Shown: piece by piece, positions 11,412 to 21,491 of the stretch | Layout: every line of letters begins with the position of its first letter | Numbering within the stretch: the first letter of the stretch is position 1 | Assembly (NCBI RefSeq): GCF_050624435.1 | Contig: NC_134534.1 | Coordinates: forward strand, 62,457,501-62,521,500 | Reading direction: 5' to 3' | Source of the DNA: Tenrec ecaudatus | Taxonomy: Eukaryota; Chordata; Mammalia; Afrosoricida; Tenrecidae | DNA length: 64,000 nucleotides | Notes under the pieces: model-generated | The model's input: the letters and a program-made list of their open reading frames with translations, nothing else | Database searches by the model: none | What the model was told of the DNA's origin: nothing | Program-made: the position numbers and the translations under genes

Positions 11412-11798
11412 TCTCTGAGAATGGCATTTGCAGGACTGTGCTGAATGGGCTGATCCGCTAGGAGCTTTCACTGGGCAATTAACCTGGTCTCCGTTGATCC
11501 AAGGGTTCAAAAATTCTCCAGGCCTCTTTGGGGAAGCACTGAATCAGGACCTCCAGGAATTAAGAATAAGCAATCCCCAAGTGACTTTGTTGCAGTATGT
11601 AGTAACCTCCTCCTAGCAGCTGCCAAAAAAAAGAGTCGCCAGGAGGCAACCAAGAACCTACTGCAGCACCTGGTCCTTCTGGGGTACGGGGTATCACCAA
11701 AGAAGGCACAACTTTGTGTCACAACAACCATGTACTTGGGTTATCAGCTCCAGGTGGGACAGAGAAAATTGTCTGCCAGCAGAATCAACATATCTGCC
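11412..11798 (+). pseudogene. pol: Retroviral RT palm block, inverted relative to provirus
   Basis: This block encodes the palm of a gammaretroviral reverse transcriptase, but on the plus strand, opposite to gag, the rest of pol and env. In plus-strand order it reads [15 protein letters not shown], then [14 protein letters not shown] (about 11500-11545) and [10 protein letters not shown] (about 11572-11603). The following Asp-Asp of the YVDD site is lost to a one-base deletion, where gta-gat-gac has become gta-gt-aac. Further along, YLGYQLQVGQR occurs near 11735-11770. It stops where gag capsid sequence begins on the other strand. The simplest reading is an inversion inside the provirus combined with loss of the segments that once flanked it. 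Confidence 0.85.
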
Positions 11799-13130
11799 GT
11801 GTAGCAGTTACTGGTGGATCCTCCCTGTTGTTATAAACTTTTTGGGCTACCTCTATTGATTCACTAAGATTTTGTTCTCAAACCCATCAAGCTTCTGAAG
11901 TTTTTTCTCGGATGTCTGGGGCTGACTGAGCTACAAAAGCTATATTGACGGCTTGGCAGTTCTCAGGGGCCTCTAGGTCAATTGAGGTGTACAGCATGTA
12001 AGCCTCCATGAGGTGTTCAAGAAAAGCGGCTAGCGACTCACCCGTAGCCTTCTGCACTATCTCACTCACCTTAGACAGATTAATGGGCATTTTAGCAGCC
12101 CCCCCGGAGGCCCTGCAACAGAAATTAGTGATACCTTATCAGGGCTTCCCTGCCTTGCGCATCATTGGGGTCCCATGATGGACACCGGGTTGGAAATAAA
12201 GCTTCTTGTAAATGCTGGACAGCCACTGGCTGTCTGTCTGCCCCAAGTAGAATCTTGTGGGTTTCCCTCTGGATTCTTTCCAATTCTTCTGCGGTGAAGA
12301 GAACCTGTAAAAGTTGCTGACAATCATCCCATGTGGGCTGGTGGGTATGAAAAATAGTCCCCAATAAGGAGATTAAGCCTTGGGGCTTATCAGAGAAGGA
12401 CGGGTTTTGTTGCTTCCAGTTGTAAAGGTCACTGATGGAGAAAGGGACATAAACCATGAAAGGGACTGCTTGGCCCAACCCGGGTGGAGGAACAGTTTGT
12501 CTCAAGGTAAAAATACCGACCGGGACTTCAGCAGGCTTGCTCTGTTTGCCTGCTGCCTCAGGGGTATACCTTTCCCCCTGAGTGTGGGGAGGACTGAATG
12601 GGCCAGCTTCCTTAGTACCAGGTGCCGAGTCTGCCCCAGCAGGCGGGTATGGAAGAAGAAGCAGAGCAGGGGGCCCGGCTGCCTCAAGAGGGCCTCGTGA
12701 TGGAGGAAGGGTTTCAATCTCCCCTTCAGCATTCTGGAGGACAGGGTAAAGTCGCTGGGGCTTCTTATTTTTTACTTGAGTCTCCTTTTCCACTGCCACG
12801 AAGACCTGCTTGGGGGGAAGAAACTTCCGAATATACAGAGGAGGATTACAGGCTATGTAAACCCACACATCTATGTAGGGGATTTGATCTATATACATAC
12901 ATCTGGGTGACCAGGTTTCCCGTAGACATATTTCCGCACCTGCTATAAAAGAAGTAGGGAAAAGGTGCCCTCCGAGGGCCAATCAGACACTCCCTCAACC
13001 CAATCTGTCTCACAAAAGTCCTGAGACGAGACGACTTTGTTTTAAATTCATAACTTAACATAGACCTTTTTGAAAAGTCAGAGAAATTATTCAAAAGGCA
13101 CTGGAGTGGAGTGGACTGTGTCTGTCCCAT
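11799..13130 (-). pseudogene. gag: Endogenous retroviral gag remnant
   Basis: The start codon is at 13130, giving MGQTQSTPLQ, which has the N-terminal Gly needed for myristoylation in matrix proteins. After a frameshift near 12900 a long frame (12982-12125) covers the proline-rich linker (PPSRGP, PPALLLLPYPP). It then enters capsid: VPFSISDLYNWKQQNPSF (about 12445-12390) and THQPTWDDCQQLLQVLF (about 12345-12295). Another shift near 12125 leads to the major homology region, GESLAAFLEHLMEAY (about 12037-11995), and to SAPDIREK. It fades out at VYNNREDPPVTATRQ (about 11845-11800). Nucleocapsid zinc knuckle, protease and RT fingers are not found, so they are deleted. Confidence 0.9.
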
Positions 13131-13580
13131 GGTTTCACTTTGCCTGCTTAAAAAAAAAAAACAACCACGGAAGACAAGCAGGAGCAGGAGCAAGCAACAC
13201 ACAGCCGAAAACAAAAATATACAAGAAACACAGGACTCAAACATATAAACACACAGTTTAAAACAACAATATACAAAAACATAGGACTTAAACATATAAA
13301 GAAAATAAAAATATGCCATCAATAAGGCATAAGCTTAAAGCTACAGGAGGACACAGAGACATCTCTCTGGCCCTCTGGGAGTGCCCTAAAGTTGCGTCCA
13401 ACAGAGTCTATCCTCCCAATCCGGAGTGTGCACACCAACCTGGTAGCGCTCTGGACAGGATCTGACAACTGGGGTGGAGGAACGTCTCTCTGAGGCCTTC
13501 CCCTAGTTGCAGCACTGGCTGAGAAGAACATTCATTCCTGGGGTCTCACTTGTCCCGCTAATGTACAACCTGGTCACCAA
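13131..13580 (-). other. Proviral 5' leader
   Basis: Untranslated leader between the primer site and the gag start. An open frame continues upstream of the gag Met to about 13322. Its Phe/Cys/Leu-rich, repetitive sequence looks like a decayed leader rather than a protein. No clear packaging signal or splice donor could be fixed by eye. Confidence 0.55.
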
Positions 13581-13598
13581 ATCTTGGTAGAACCTCCA
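13581..13598 (-). other. Primer-binding-site-like 18-mer
   Basis: On the minus strand the 18 bases TGGAGGTTCTACCAAGAT begin three bases after the CA-type end of the 5' LTR, the right place for a tRNA primer site. Compared with known primer sites it is about equally close to tRNA-Thr and tRNA-Pro, so the primer cannot be named. Most differences are transitions, as expected from methylated-CpG decay. Confidence 0.65.
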
Positions 13599-13601
13599 AA
13601 A

Positions 13602-14000
13602 TGTACATGAACTGGACAAGAACTACTCAGTCTCTGGTAAGAAGCAAAACAGTTTATTTAAGGGGGACAGAAAAGAGAAAAAGAACCTGTGCTGGGACCA
13701 GCCCCCCAAGAGAAGGAGAATGGCTGGTCCCAATTGCTCACAGACTTGGGTTTTTATAAGGTGGGGTATAAACAATGGGGGCTTTTCAGCTGTGAGAGCA
13801 AGAACAAGAACAGAAGCAGACTTTGCAGTTAGCCTTGACATTTTCAATTTTTTTTTCCTTCGAGATAGATGTGTGGCCTTATCTTGCAGCTGCTATTTTG
13901 TGGCAAATGTTTGCTTGACCTTAACCTCGGGGGGAATTTCCATAGCTTGACACAAAATGGAGACTGCTACAAGATGGTTCCACTCAGGCTAACTATCACA
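13602..14000 (-). mobile_element. 5' LTR of class I endogenous retrovirus
   Basis: The right LTR is the 5' LTR on the minus strand. It runs from TGTACATG to CTATCACA. A TATAAAAA box lies at 13751-13758 (minus strand) and a polyadenylation hexamer AATAAA at 13653-13658 (minus strand). It is collinear with the left LTR over its whole length. It is followed by ttgc and by the resumption of RTE copy A. Confidence 0.9.
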
Positions 14001-14712
14001 TTGCCTATTCCAAAGAATGGTAACCCAAAAGAATGCTTAAAATATAGAACAGTATTATTAATATCACATGCAAGTAAAATTTTGCTGATGATCATCTAGC
14101 AATGGTTGCAGCAGTACATAGACAGGGAGCTACCAGAAGGCTGTATTCAGAAGAGGATATGGAAGAAAAGATATCATTGCTGATGCAGATAGATCTTGGC
14201 TCAAATCAGAGGACAGCAGAAAGATGTGTACTTGTATTTTATTGACACACTAAGGTTTTCAACTTCATAGATCATAATAAACTAAAGATAGTCTTGAGAA
14301 GAATGGAATCCCAGAACATGACAGTGGGTTCATATGGAACCTGTACATGGATTTAGAGGCAGTTGTGTAAACAGAACAAGGACATACTACCTGGTTTAAA
14401 ATCAGAAAAGGTATGCATCAGAGTTGCATCGTCTTACCATACTTATTCAATTTGTATGCAGAGAATAATCAGAGAAGCTGTAATGTATGAAGAAGAATGA
14501 GTATCAAGATTGGAGGAAAGCTTATTAACATCTTGAAATATGCAAATGAAACAACCTCACTTGCTGAAAGTAAGGAGGAATTGAAGTGAAGCAGTTGAAG
14601 ATCAAGGATCGCAGCCTTTAGGATGGATTATAGCTCAATGTCAGGAAAACCCAAATCCTCACAACTGGACTAGTAGGTAACATCACAATAAATAGAAGGG
14701 AAAAACTCAAAA
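14001..14712 (+). mobile_element. RTE/BovB LINE copy A, reverse-transcriptase part
   Basis: Resumption of RTE copy A after the provirus. It encodes the RT palm in decayed form: the KAFD-like 'aaggttttcaacttcataga' near 14250, 'ggtatgcatcagagttgcat' for the VRQGC motif near 14410, and a Y-A-D-D region decayed to 'tatgcaaatgaaaca' at about 14537-14551. The copy ends at an A-rich stretch near 14712, so the RTE 3' tail is absent. Confidence 0.82.
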
Positions 14713-15185
14713 AAAGAAGTGGAATCTATCCTTCCTCTTGCTAAACAAGGGAGAAGGAGAATCTAACTCCAAATCAGCCTGAGGGATCTTGCCACAGGCA
14801 GAAGTCAAACCTGCCTCCACTCTCCAACCTTCTTTACCCAATAATGGCAACAGTTTGTTCCCCCTGAAAGACCAGTCTTCTCTGCTGGCATTGATCATCT
14901 CTTGCAGTGGCCACACCTAACTCACAGATAATGCTCACTATCTTGAGGGTAGATTAGGGAAGTTAATTGATTATAGTCAGGATCAGTAAGCAGTAGAACT
15001 ATAGTAATTAGTCTTCAAAAATGCCTCTCCTCAGTCCGTTCTTGTTCTCAGCCTCGGCCATGTGGTCCCTTAACTTCTGTCTCTAGGGCAAGGAAGCTAG
15101 TCTTGGCTCCACCTCCCTGTCTCATGATCTTAGATCTTAGGTCTCAGGGACACAGCCTCTCTGCACTTCTGTTTTTGCTTTATCC
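14713..15185. other. Unassigned sequence
   Basis: Moderately GC-rich sequence with no convincing open frame or repeat family. It ends with ctttatcc (15178-15185), the left target duplication of the SPIN element. Confidence 0.45.
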
Positions 15186-15358
15186 CAGTGGTTCTCAACC
15201 TGTGGGTCGTGACCCCTTTGGGGGCTAAATGACCCTTTCACAGGGGTCACCCAATTCATAAAAGTAACAAAATTACAGTTATAAAGTAGCAATGAAAATA
15301 ATTTTATGGTTGGGGGGGTCACCTCAACATGATGCATTAGGAAGGTTGAGAACCATTG
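15186..15358 (+). mobile_element. SPIN-type non-autonomous hAT element
   Basis: The 173-bp element starts CAGTGGTTCTCAACCTGTGG and ends GGTTGAGAACCATTG, inverted ends of a hAT transposon. Its inner text ('gggtcgtgacccctttgggg', 'accctttcacaggggtcacc', 'attacagttataaagtagca') is that of the SPIN non-autonomous family as I recall it. It is flanked by perfect 8-bp direct repeats ctttatcc at 15178-15185 and 15359-15366, as hAT insertion predicts. It is internally deleted compared with longer family members and has no transposase. Confidence 0.93.
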
Positions 15359-15366
15359 CTTTATCC

Positions 15367-15598
15367 CAAGTCTCCATGCCAAACACAACCTTTGGTGCCT
15401 GAGGTCACAGCTTCTGCCATTTAGGCAGGGATGTAGAACATGCTCTGCTGATGATTTTTCTTTCTTGAAATCCCTAGGATTCTCTCTTCCTGTCTCTGAG
15501 ATAGCTCATTCTTTTACCCACAAGTCCTTTTATTAGTGTTGCACACACCCTAGTTGCAGGTACCATCCAATCATTTGGTGGGAGTTACAGAAACAGGG
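15367..15598. other. Unassigned sequence
   Basis: Short unassigned interval between the SPIN element and RTE copy C. No open frame or repeat is recognised. Confidence 0.4.
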
Positions 15599-18540
15599 GT
15601 GTTGTTGTTGTTGTAAAGTGCCATTGAGTTGGCTCCAGCCAATAGCTACACTATGCACAACAGAACAAATCATCGCACTGTCCTACATGATCTTCACACC
15701 TGGTCACATGCTGAGTTCATTGATACAGCCATTGTGTCAACCCAGGGCCTTCCTCTTTTTCACCACCATGATGTCCTTCTGGGGGGACATATCTCTCCTG
15801 ACAGCTTGTCTGAAGTTTGTAAGACAAGTCTTGCCATCCTTGCTTCTAAGAAGCATGCTGGCCTCACCTATTCTAATAGAGATCCGTTTGTCCATTCTAT
15901 AGCCCATATACTTCCAACCTTCTGCTACAGCACACAATTCAGACGCTTGCATGCTTCTGCAGTCTTCCTTATTCAATGTACAACTTTCACATGCACATGA
16001 GGTGATGGACAATACCATAGCTTGGGTCAGACACACTTTAGTCGTCAAAGTAACATCGTTGCTCTTCCATACTCTAAAGAGGTCTTGCGAAGCAGATATA
16101 TCTAATGCAGTATGTCTTCTGATCTCCTGACTGCTGCTTCCATGAGCATTTATACAAGGAAGATTAAATCCTTGACAATTTCAACCGTTTCTCTATTTAT
16201 CATGATGTTACTTATTGGTCCAGTTATGAGAATCCGGGTCTTCCTTACATGGAGTTGCAATCCATATTTAAGGCTATGATTCTTGATCTTCATCAGTAAG
16301 TGTTTCAAGTCATTCTCACTTTCAGAAGCAAGGTGTGTTATACCACAGGTTATTGATAAGCCTTCCTTCAGTCCTGATGCTGCATTCATCTTCATATAAT
16401 CCAGCTTCGCTGATGATGGCACAGCATATAGCTTGGACAAGTATGGTGAGAGGATACAACTATGATGCACACCTTTCCTGATTTTAGACCATACAGCATT
16501 TCTTTCCTCTATTTGCACAATTGCCTGTTGATCCATGTGCAAGTTTTACATGAGTACAATGAAGTGTTAGAAAATGCCCATTCCTCTCAAAGTTATCTAG
16601 TTTACTTTTGTCCACACAGTTGAATGCCTCTTCATAGTTAATGAAACGCAAGTAAACATCTTTCTGGTATTCTGTGATTTGAGCCAAGATCCATCTGACA
16701 TCAGCAATTATATTCTTTATTTCAATCCTCTTCTGAATTCTGGCAAGGAAAAAAGAACCTGAACTTTTGGCAGTTGCTGGTCAATGTACTGCTGTCTCCA
16801 CTGCTGGATGACCTTAAGTAAAAATTTACCTTTGTGTGATATCAATGATATCATTGTATAGTTTGAGCATTCTTTTGGGTCATCTTTTTTTTGGGAGAGG
16901 ACACTAATATGGATCTCTTCAAGTCAGTTGGCACGTAGTTGTCTTCCACATTTTCAGGCTTATATGAGTGGGTGTTTCCAGTGCATTTTCAGCTTTACGA
17001 AACATTTGAATGGATAGTCCATCAGTTCGTGGAGCCTTGCTTTTAGCTAATGCATTCATGAACCTCTTTCTTCTTCCTTCAGCACCATTGGCTCTTGCTC
17101 ATATGCTACCTCCTGAAATGGTGCAATGTCGGCTGGTTCTTATTGGTGAGGTTTATAGTCCTCCCATCTTCTCGTGATACTTCCTGTTTTGTGTGTAGAA
17201 TCGTTCGAAGTTGCAATTTGAGTCTTGACTTTTTCTTGAGGTCTTTCTGTCTAAGATACACCGAGTCTGTGTTTCCCTTTTGGTTTTCTGATTCTAGGTC
17301 CTTGCACATTTTACTGTACTTGGCTTTACCTTTAAAGCTGCCCTTTGAAACTTTCTATCCATCTCCTTGACGTCATCCTTTCTTCCATTTGCTTTAGCTG
17401 CTCTATGATTAGTAGCAAGTTCCAGTCTCTCCTGACACCCACTCTGGTCTTTTTTTCTTTCTTGTCTTTTTAATGACCTTTTGCTTTCTTCATGATTGAT
17501 GGTCTTGAAGTCCTCCCATATCTCTTCAGATCTTCTGTCATTAATATTCAATGCATCACATCTGTTCTTCAGAACTTCTTGAAATTCAGGTAGGATAGAC
17601 TCAGGTTGTAGATTTTGGCTCCTGTGCACTTGTTTTTATTTTCATCTTCATCAGCTTTATCTTGCATTTATATATGAGCAATTGATGCACTGTTCTACAG
17701 TCAGCCCTGGTTTGGTTTTAGCTACTGATATTGTGGCTCTCTATTGTGCCTTCCCAAAGATGTAGTCAGTTTGACTTCTGTGTATTCCATCTGGCGAAGT
17801 CCATTGCTATGAACAAGTTCTTGGTTTTCAAAAGTCCTATTATTTGATATCCAGTTTCATTTCAATCACTAAGTCCACATCTTCCAACTACTGTTCCTTT
17901 CTCTTTGTTTCGCATTCCTATCACCAATAAAAATAAATGTATCTTTATGGCATGTTTGTTCAACTTCTGACTGAATCGTTAGTGGAATTCTTCACGTTCT
18001 CCGTATGGTCTCAGCTTTTGTGGATGGTGCCATAAGTTTGAATAATTGTTGTATTGCTTGGATTTCCTTGAAGGGATAGATATAATCTGGTCATAGGTAG
18101 CATTTATTTCATGATGGATTTAGCAAGATTCTTTCTGACAATGAATGCCACGTCATTGCTATTGAGGGTGCTATTCCTGGCATCATAAGTCATCGGATTT
18201 TCTGATTCAAAATAACCAATACCAGTCCATTTCAGCACATTGCGTAGGTTATTGATCTTCATCATTCCATTTCATTTTTGACCACTTCCAATTTTCCAAA
18301 ATTCATACTTCTCACATTCCAAGTTCCCATCATTAGATTTTTTTCAGCTGTTTCTCTTTACCTGCAGTTGTATCCCAGCAAATGAATAACCTGAAGACGT
18401 CACTTCCACAGGCATTACCAGCCTCAGGTCACAAAGGTGGGTTCCCTACCAAGAAATCCTCTCTTCTTCAGTCACATTTTGAGTGCCCACCAACCTGAGT
18501 GGCCCAGGCAGTATCTCAGATAATGTTCTGTTTCCTTTGT
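15599..18540 (-). mobile_element. RTE/BovB LINE copy C, near full length
   Basis: The longest RTE copy in the window, about 2.9 kb, reading leftward. A 5' UTR lies at about 18540-18330 and the APE-type endonuclease at about 18330-17640. A basic linker at 17629-17294 includes RSLKRQERKKDQ. The reverse transcriptase palm at about 16700-16150 includes KDVYLRFINYEEAFNCVDKS and ILSPYLSKLYA. The VRQGC motif has become VHHSC. The tail ends at (GTTG)n, the reverse of the CAACAAC 3' end. In-frame stops occur throughout, so no endonuclease or RT protein is made. RTE/BovB elements also supply the mobilising machinery and 3' tail of AfroSINEs. Confidence 0.9.
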
Positions 18541-19555
18541 TTAGCTATTAGCATTTGAAAATGTGATGAAGCTATCCATTAAGGCTTTCAGAGGCTTCTT
18601 CCTCTGGAGTGGGGAACCAAATCCTTATTTCTTGAATCATGTAAAGAATAACCATATTAAAATATTGCACTTTACCATACCCTCCAAGAAATACTTTCAA
18701 TCATGAGGTTATGAAGATAACCTTATTTTTTCCAGAATTCCAAATGTTTTGCTTTTCAGTTACGTAATGATATATCAATTTAATTTTTGTGTGAAACGAT
18801 ATATATATAGTGATTCATTTCCCCCATACAGATAAATAGTTTTATGCACCAATTATTAAAAAGATATTTTTTCTCATTGAAATTTTTAGTGATTTTAGAA
18901 AAACAACAATGAAATTATCAACAATTAATCCTGTAGCTCTATAATGTTTTTTGAATTCAAATAATGATAGCCTTTACACTCTTTATTTAAGACATATTAT
19001 TATTTACACATAAATTTAATAAAGAAATGATTACTTTTAAAGGTCTACATTATAATGGAGGTAATTTTATAAATCAATTTGTTGATATATGCCATTTTCA
19101 CAAGGGTAAGTCTTCTAGTTCATGAACCTAGGAGCTCTCTCCACTTAATTCATTGTAAATCTATCTAAGCTACATCTTATAGATGGTGTTTCAATGTCTT
19201 TTGTTAAGTTTATCTGAAAAATTTTAGTGGTTCTTAATGATATTGCATATATATTTTTTTGATTTTAAATGGTTTGCTACTATTATATGCAAGTATTTTT
19301 ATTTTTGCATATTGACATTGTTTCCTGAAACATTATAAAATTATTGTATTATTTCTTTTTTTCCCTACTCCAAAGAAACCTAATACAGGGGCAAAGATGG
19401 CTGCAAAAGAATTTAATTCATGCCTTTTGACACCATATTCACAAGTTTCCGAAAGTGAATGGGCAACACAAAGGCCTAATTATTATATTATTTCTATAGA
19501 TTATTTTTAGAAATTTATAAATGAAGATGTGTTGTCTATGAACAACTTTACTCTC
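18541..19555. other. AT-rich sequence, nothing recognised
   Basis: AT-rich interval without open frames longer than about 60 codons and without a recognised repeat. Confidence 0.5.
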
Positions 19556-19724
19556 AATGCCATTGAGTCAGTGCTGACTCATAGCGATACCCTATTGGTT
19601 TTAAAGACTGTAACTGTTATGGGAGCAGAAAGCCCAGTCTTTCTCATGAGGAGCTGCTGGTGGTTTTGAAATGCTGACCCTGAGATCACACCCACACTTA
19701 AGCACTACATAACCATACGTGAAT
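19556..19724 (-). mobile_element. AfroSINE, reverse orientation
   Basis: Reads the reversed AfroSINE from the tail ('gccattgagtcagtgctgac', 'catagcgataccct') through the body ('gactgtaactgttatgggag', 'cagaaagcccagtctttctc') to the head ('ctggtggttttgaaatgctg'). The body text is the version with 'ctgtaactctttatgggagt'-like wording, which I associate with afrotherians other than elephant relatives. Confidence 0.88.
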
Positions 19725-20250
19725 CAAGACAATTTAATTTTTCACCCAGTTTTATTTCTTTTTCACCCTAATTTTATGGCTGTAGTCCTCAGATAAGGAT
19801 CACCGGGAAATCACTCCATATTGTAAAATGTGAATTGAAAGATTTTTAGCAGTTGAGACGGAATATTTTATTCTGAGAGTTTGTTTACATATAGCTATAG
19901 ACTTTTTTCAAAGCTTTTTCTGATATTTTGCGATGTAAGTGTTGAACTAAGCTTCAATCAGACAGTAAACCACACTTGATCATCATGCACAATAATTTTT
20001 GTATACTGCTGCATTGGATTTCTTAATCTTCTACAAACACATTTTATTTACATTCTTCAGAGGCAAAAGTCTATAATTTCCTTCCTAAAATGTTTGTCAG
20101 GATTGTGTATTGGGCCTATGCTAGCTTTATTTAAAAAAAATTTTAAAGAAGGAAAAAGGGTTTTTAAAAAAATTAGATTGTGTTTTCTGCTTCTCTTTTT
20201 ATGAAATAGTTTAAGTAAAATTTCTTCCCTAAATATTTGATAGTGAACTA
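19725..20250. other. AT-rich sequence, nothing recognised
   Basis: AT-rich interval next to the mariner left end, with no gene or repeat recognised. Confidence 0.45.
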
Positions 20251-21153
20251 TGAGAAGTACCCCTTGCCCTCCAAAAAGGATTTTACGCCCTATTTCATTT
20301 GCTTTTTTTTTTTTTTTTTACAAAATAACCGTATCACCTTCAAAGTATTCTCCATTACACTTATACATTTGTCAAATCTGCAATTCCATTCTTGGAAACA
20401 TTTTTCAAACTCAGACATTAAGTGGCTGACAGCAGTCTTTTTTTTTTCTTCACTTTTTCTGCTTTATCACATTGCTGTCCTTTCATGCCCCTCTTCATTC
20501 ATGGAAACAAAAAGAAGTCGCATGAAGCAAAGTCAGGCGAGGAAGGTGTGTGGGGCAAGAGAGGCATGCTGTTTTTTGTCGAAACTGCTGCAATGAGATG
20601 GCTGTGTGAGCAGGTGCATTGTCATGGTGTCAAACCAAACCCCTGTCTGCCACAAATCAGGCTTTTTTGGTCGCACACAGCTTGTTGCACAGTCTTTTCA
20701 GAACCTCTAAATAGAACGCTTGATTAGTAGTCTGCCCTGATGGAACAACTTCAAATGCACTACAGGTTGACATTTTTATCCGTTGACAGATTGTAGAACT
20801 AGTTTTGTCAATTGACATTTCATGTTTTTTGAAAGGAGAAAACCACTCATACACTTGACTTTTTCCCATAGGTCTGGCTTTGTAAGCTGTGTTCAATATC
20901 ACAAGTGTTTCTGCAGCAATTTTCCTGAGTAGGAGACAAAATTGCAAAGCTGCATACTGTTCTCTTAAATCATCCATCACAAAAAGTGAAACTGTTTTTA
21001 CGAAAAAATTTACTGTGACCAGAGAGAACCTTTGGAGGTGACGTCACTGTGTGCACTAACTCAGAGCGAGTTGCTTGATGTTCACCTAGTGGGATACTAG
21101 GAGAGCTTTGCTGCACCAAGTGCAAGTCTGGTTTTGGAGGGGCTATCTCTAGT
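20251..21153 (-). mobile_element. Mariner deletion derivative, transposase pseudogene
   Basis: A Tc1/mariner element on the minus strand with degenerate inverted ends (GAGAAGTACCCC on the left, minus-strand GAGATAGCCCC on the right). An open frame (20980-20657) starts MMDDLREQYAALQFCLLLRK, the helix-turn-helix DNA-binding N-terminus of mariner transposases. It continues to GKSQVYEWFSPFKKHEMS. It then jumps to VPSGQTTNQAFYLEVLKRLC, which belongs to the second half of the catalytic domain, so the region with the first catalytic Asp is deleted in frame. Downstream (left), remnants of the DNAPAHTA-like region are readable near 20625-20595. Compared with the second copy at 41409-42741, the two 5' UTRs align base for base over about 150 bases, so they are one family. 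Confidence 0.88.
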
Positions 21154-21297
21154 ATATTAGTGAGATAAACTGGGTCTAGATGCTCAATTTGGGAAAATGT
21201 TTATTTCCCGTCCGTGCTTGTATTGTTATTAATGTTGGTTGATTTTGTTTTTAAAAACATACAAAGGAGAACATACACCAAATGCAATTCTCACTCT
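21154..21297. other. Unassigned sequence
   Basis: Short stretch between the mariner end and the minisatellite. Nothing recognised. Confidence 0.35.
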
Positions 21298-21491
21298 CCT
21301 CCCAGCTGGTCCTCCCAATTCACATAAACCCTCCACTCCATACACTTCCTACCGGAGTTTCTCTCCCAGCTCTCCCTCCCAATTCACATAAACCCACCAC
21401 TCCGTATACTTCCTACCGGAGCTTCCCTCCCAGCTGGTCCTCCCAATTCACATAAAACCTCCACTCCGTATACTTCCTATCGGAGCTTCCA
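21298..21491. repeat. Minisatellite, three units of about 64-65 bp
   Basis: Three tandem units start at about 21298, 21363 and 21427 with CTCCCAGCTG or CTCCCAGCTC. Each contains 'cccaattcacataaa' and ends 'cttcctaccggagtttc', 'cttcctaccggagcttc' or 'cttcctatcggagcttc'. They differ by only a few bases, so the array is young. It is C-rich on this strand and lies in AT-rich surroundings. Flanking single-unit sequence was not seen elsewhere in the window. Confidence 0.9.

Noticed and set aside
12380..12948. Plus-strand open frames of over 100 codons opposite gag
   Set aside because: They are antisense shadows of the gag capsid and linker region, without motifs of their own.
21298..21491. CRISPR-like array
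   Set aside because: The units are contiguous minisatellite repeats without unique spacers, in a mammalian genome.
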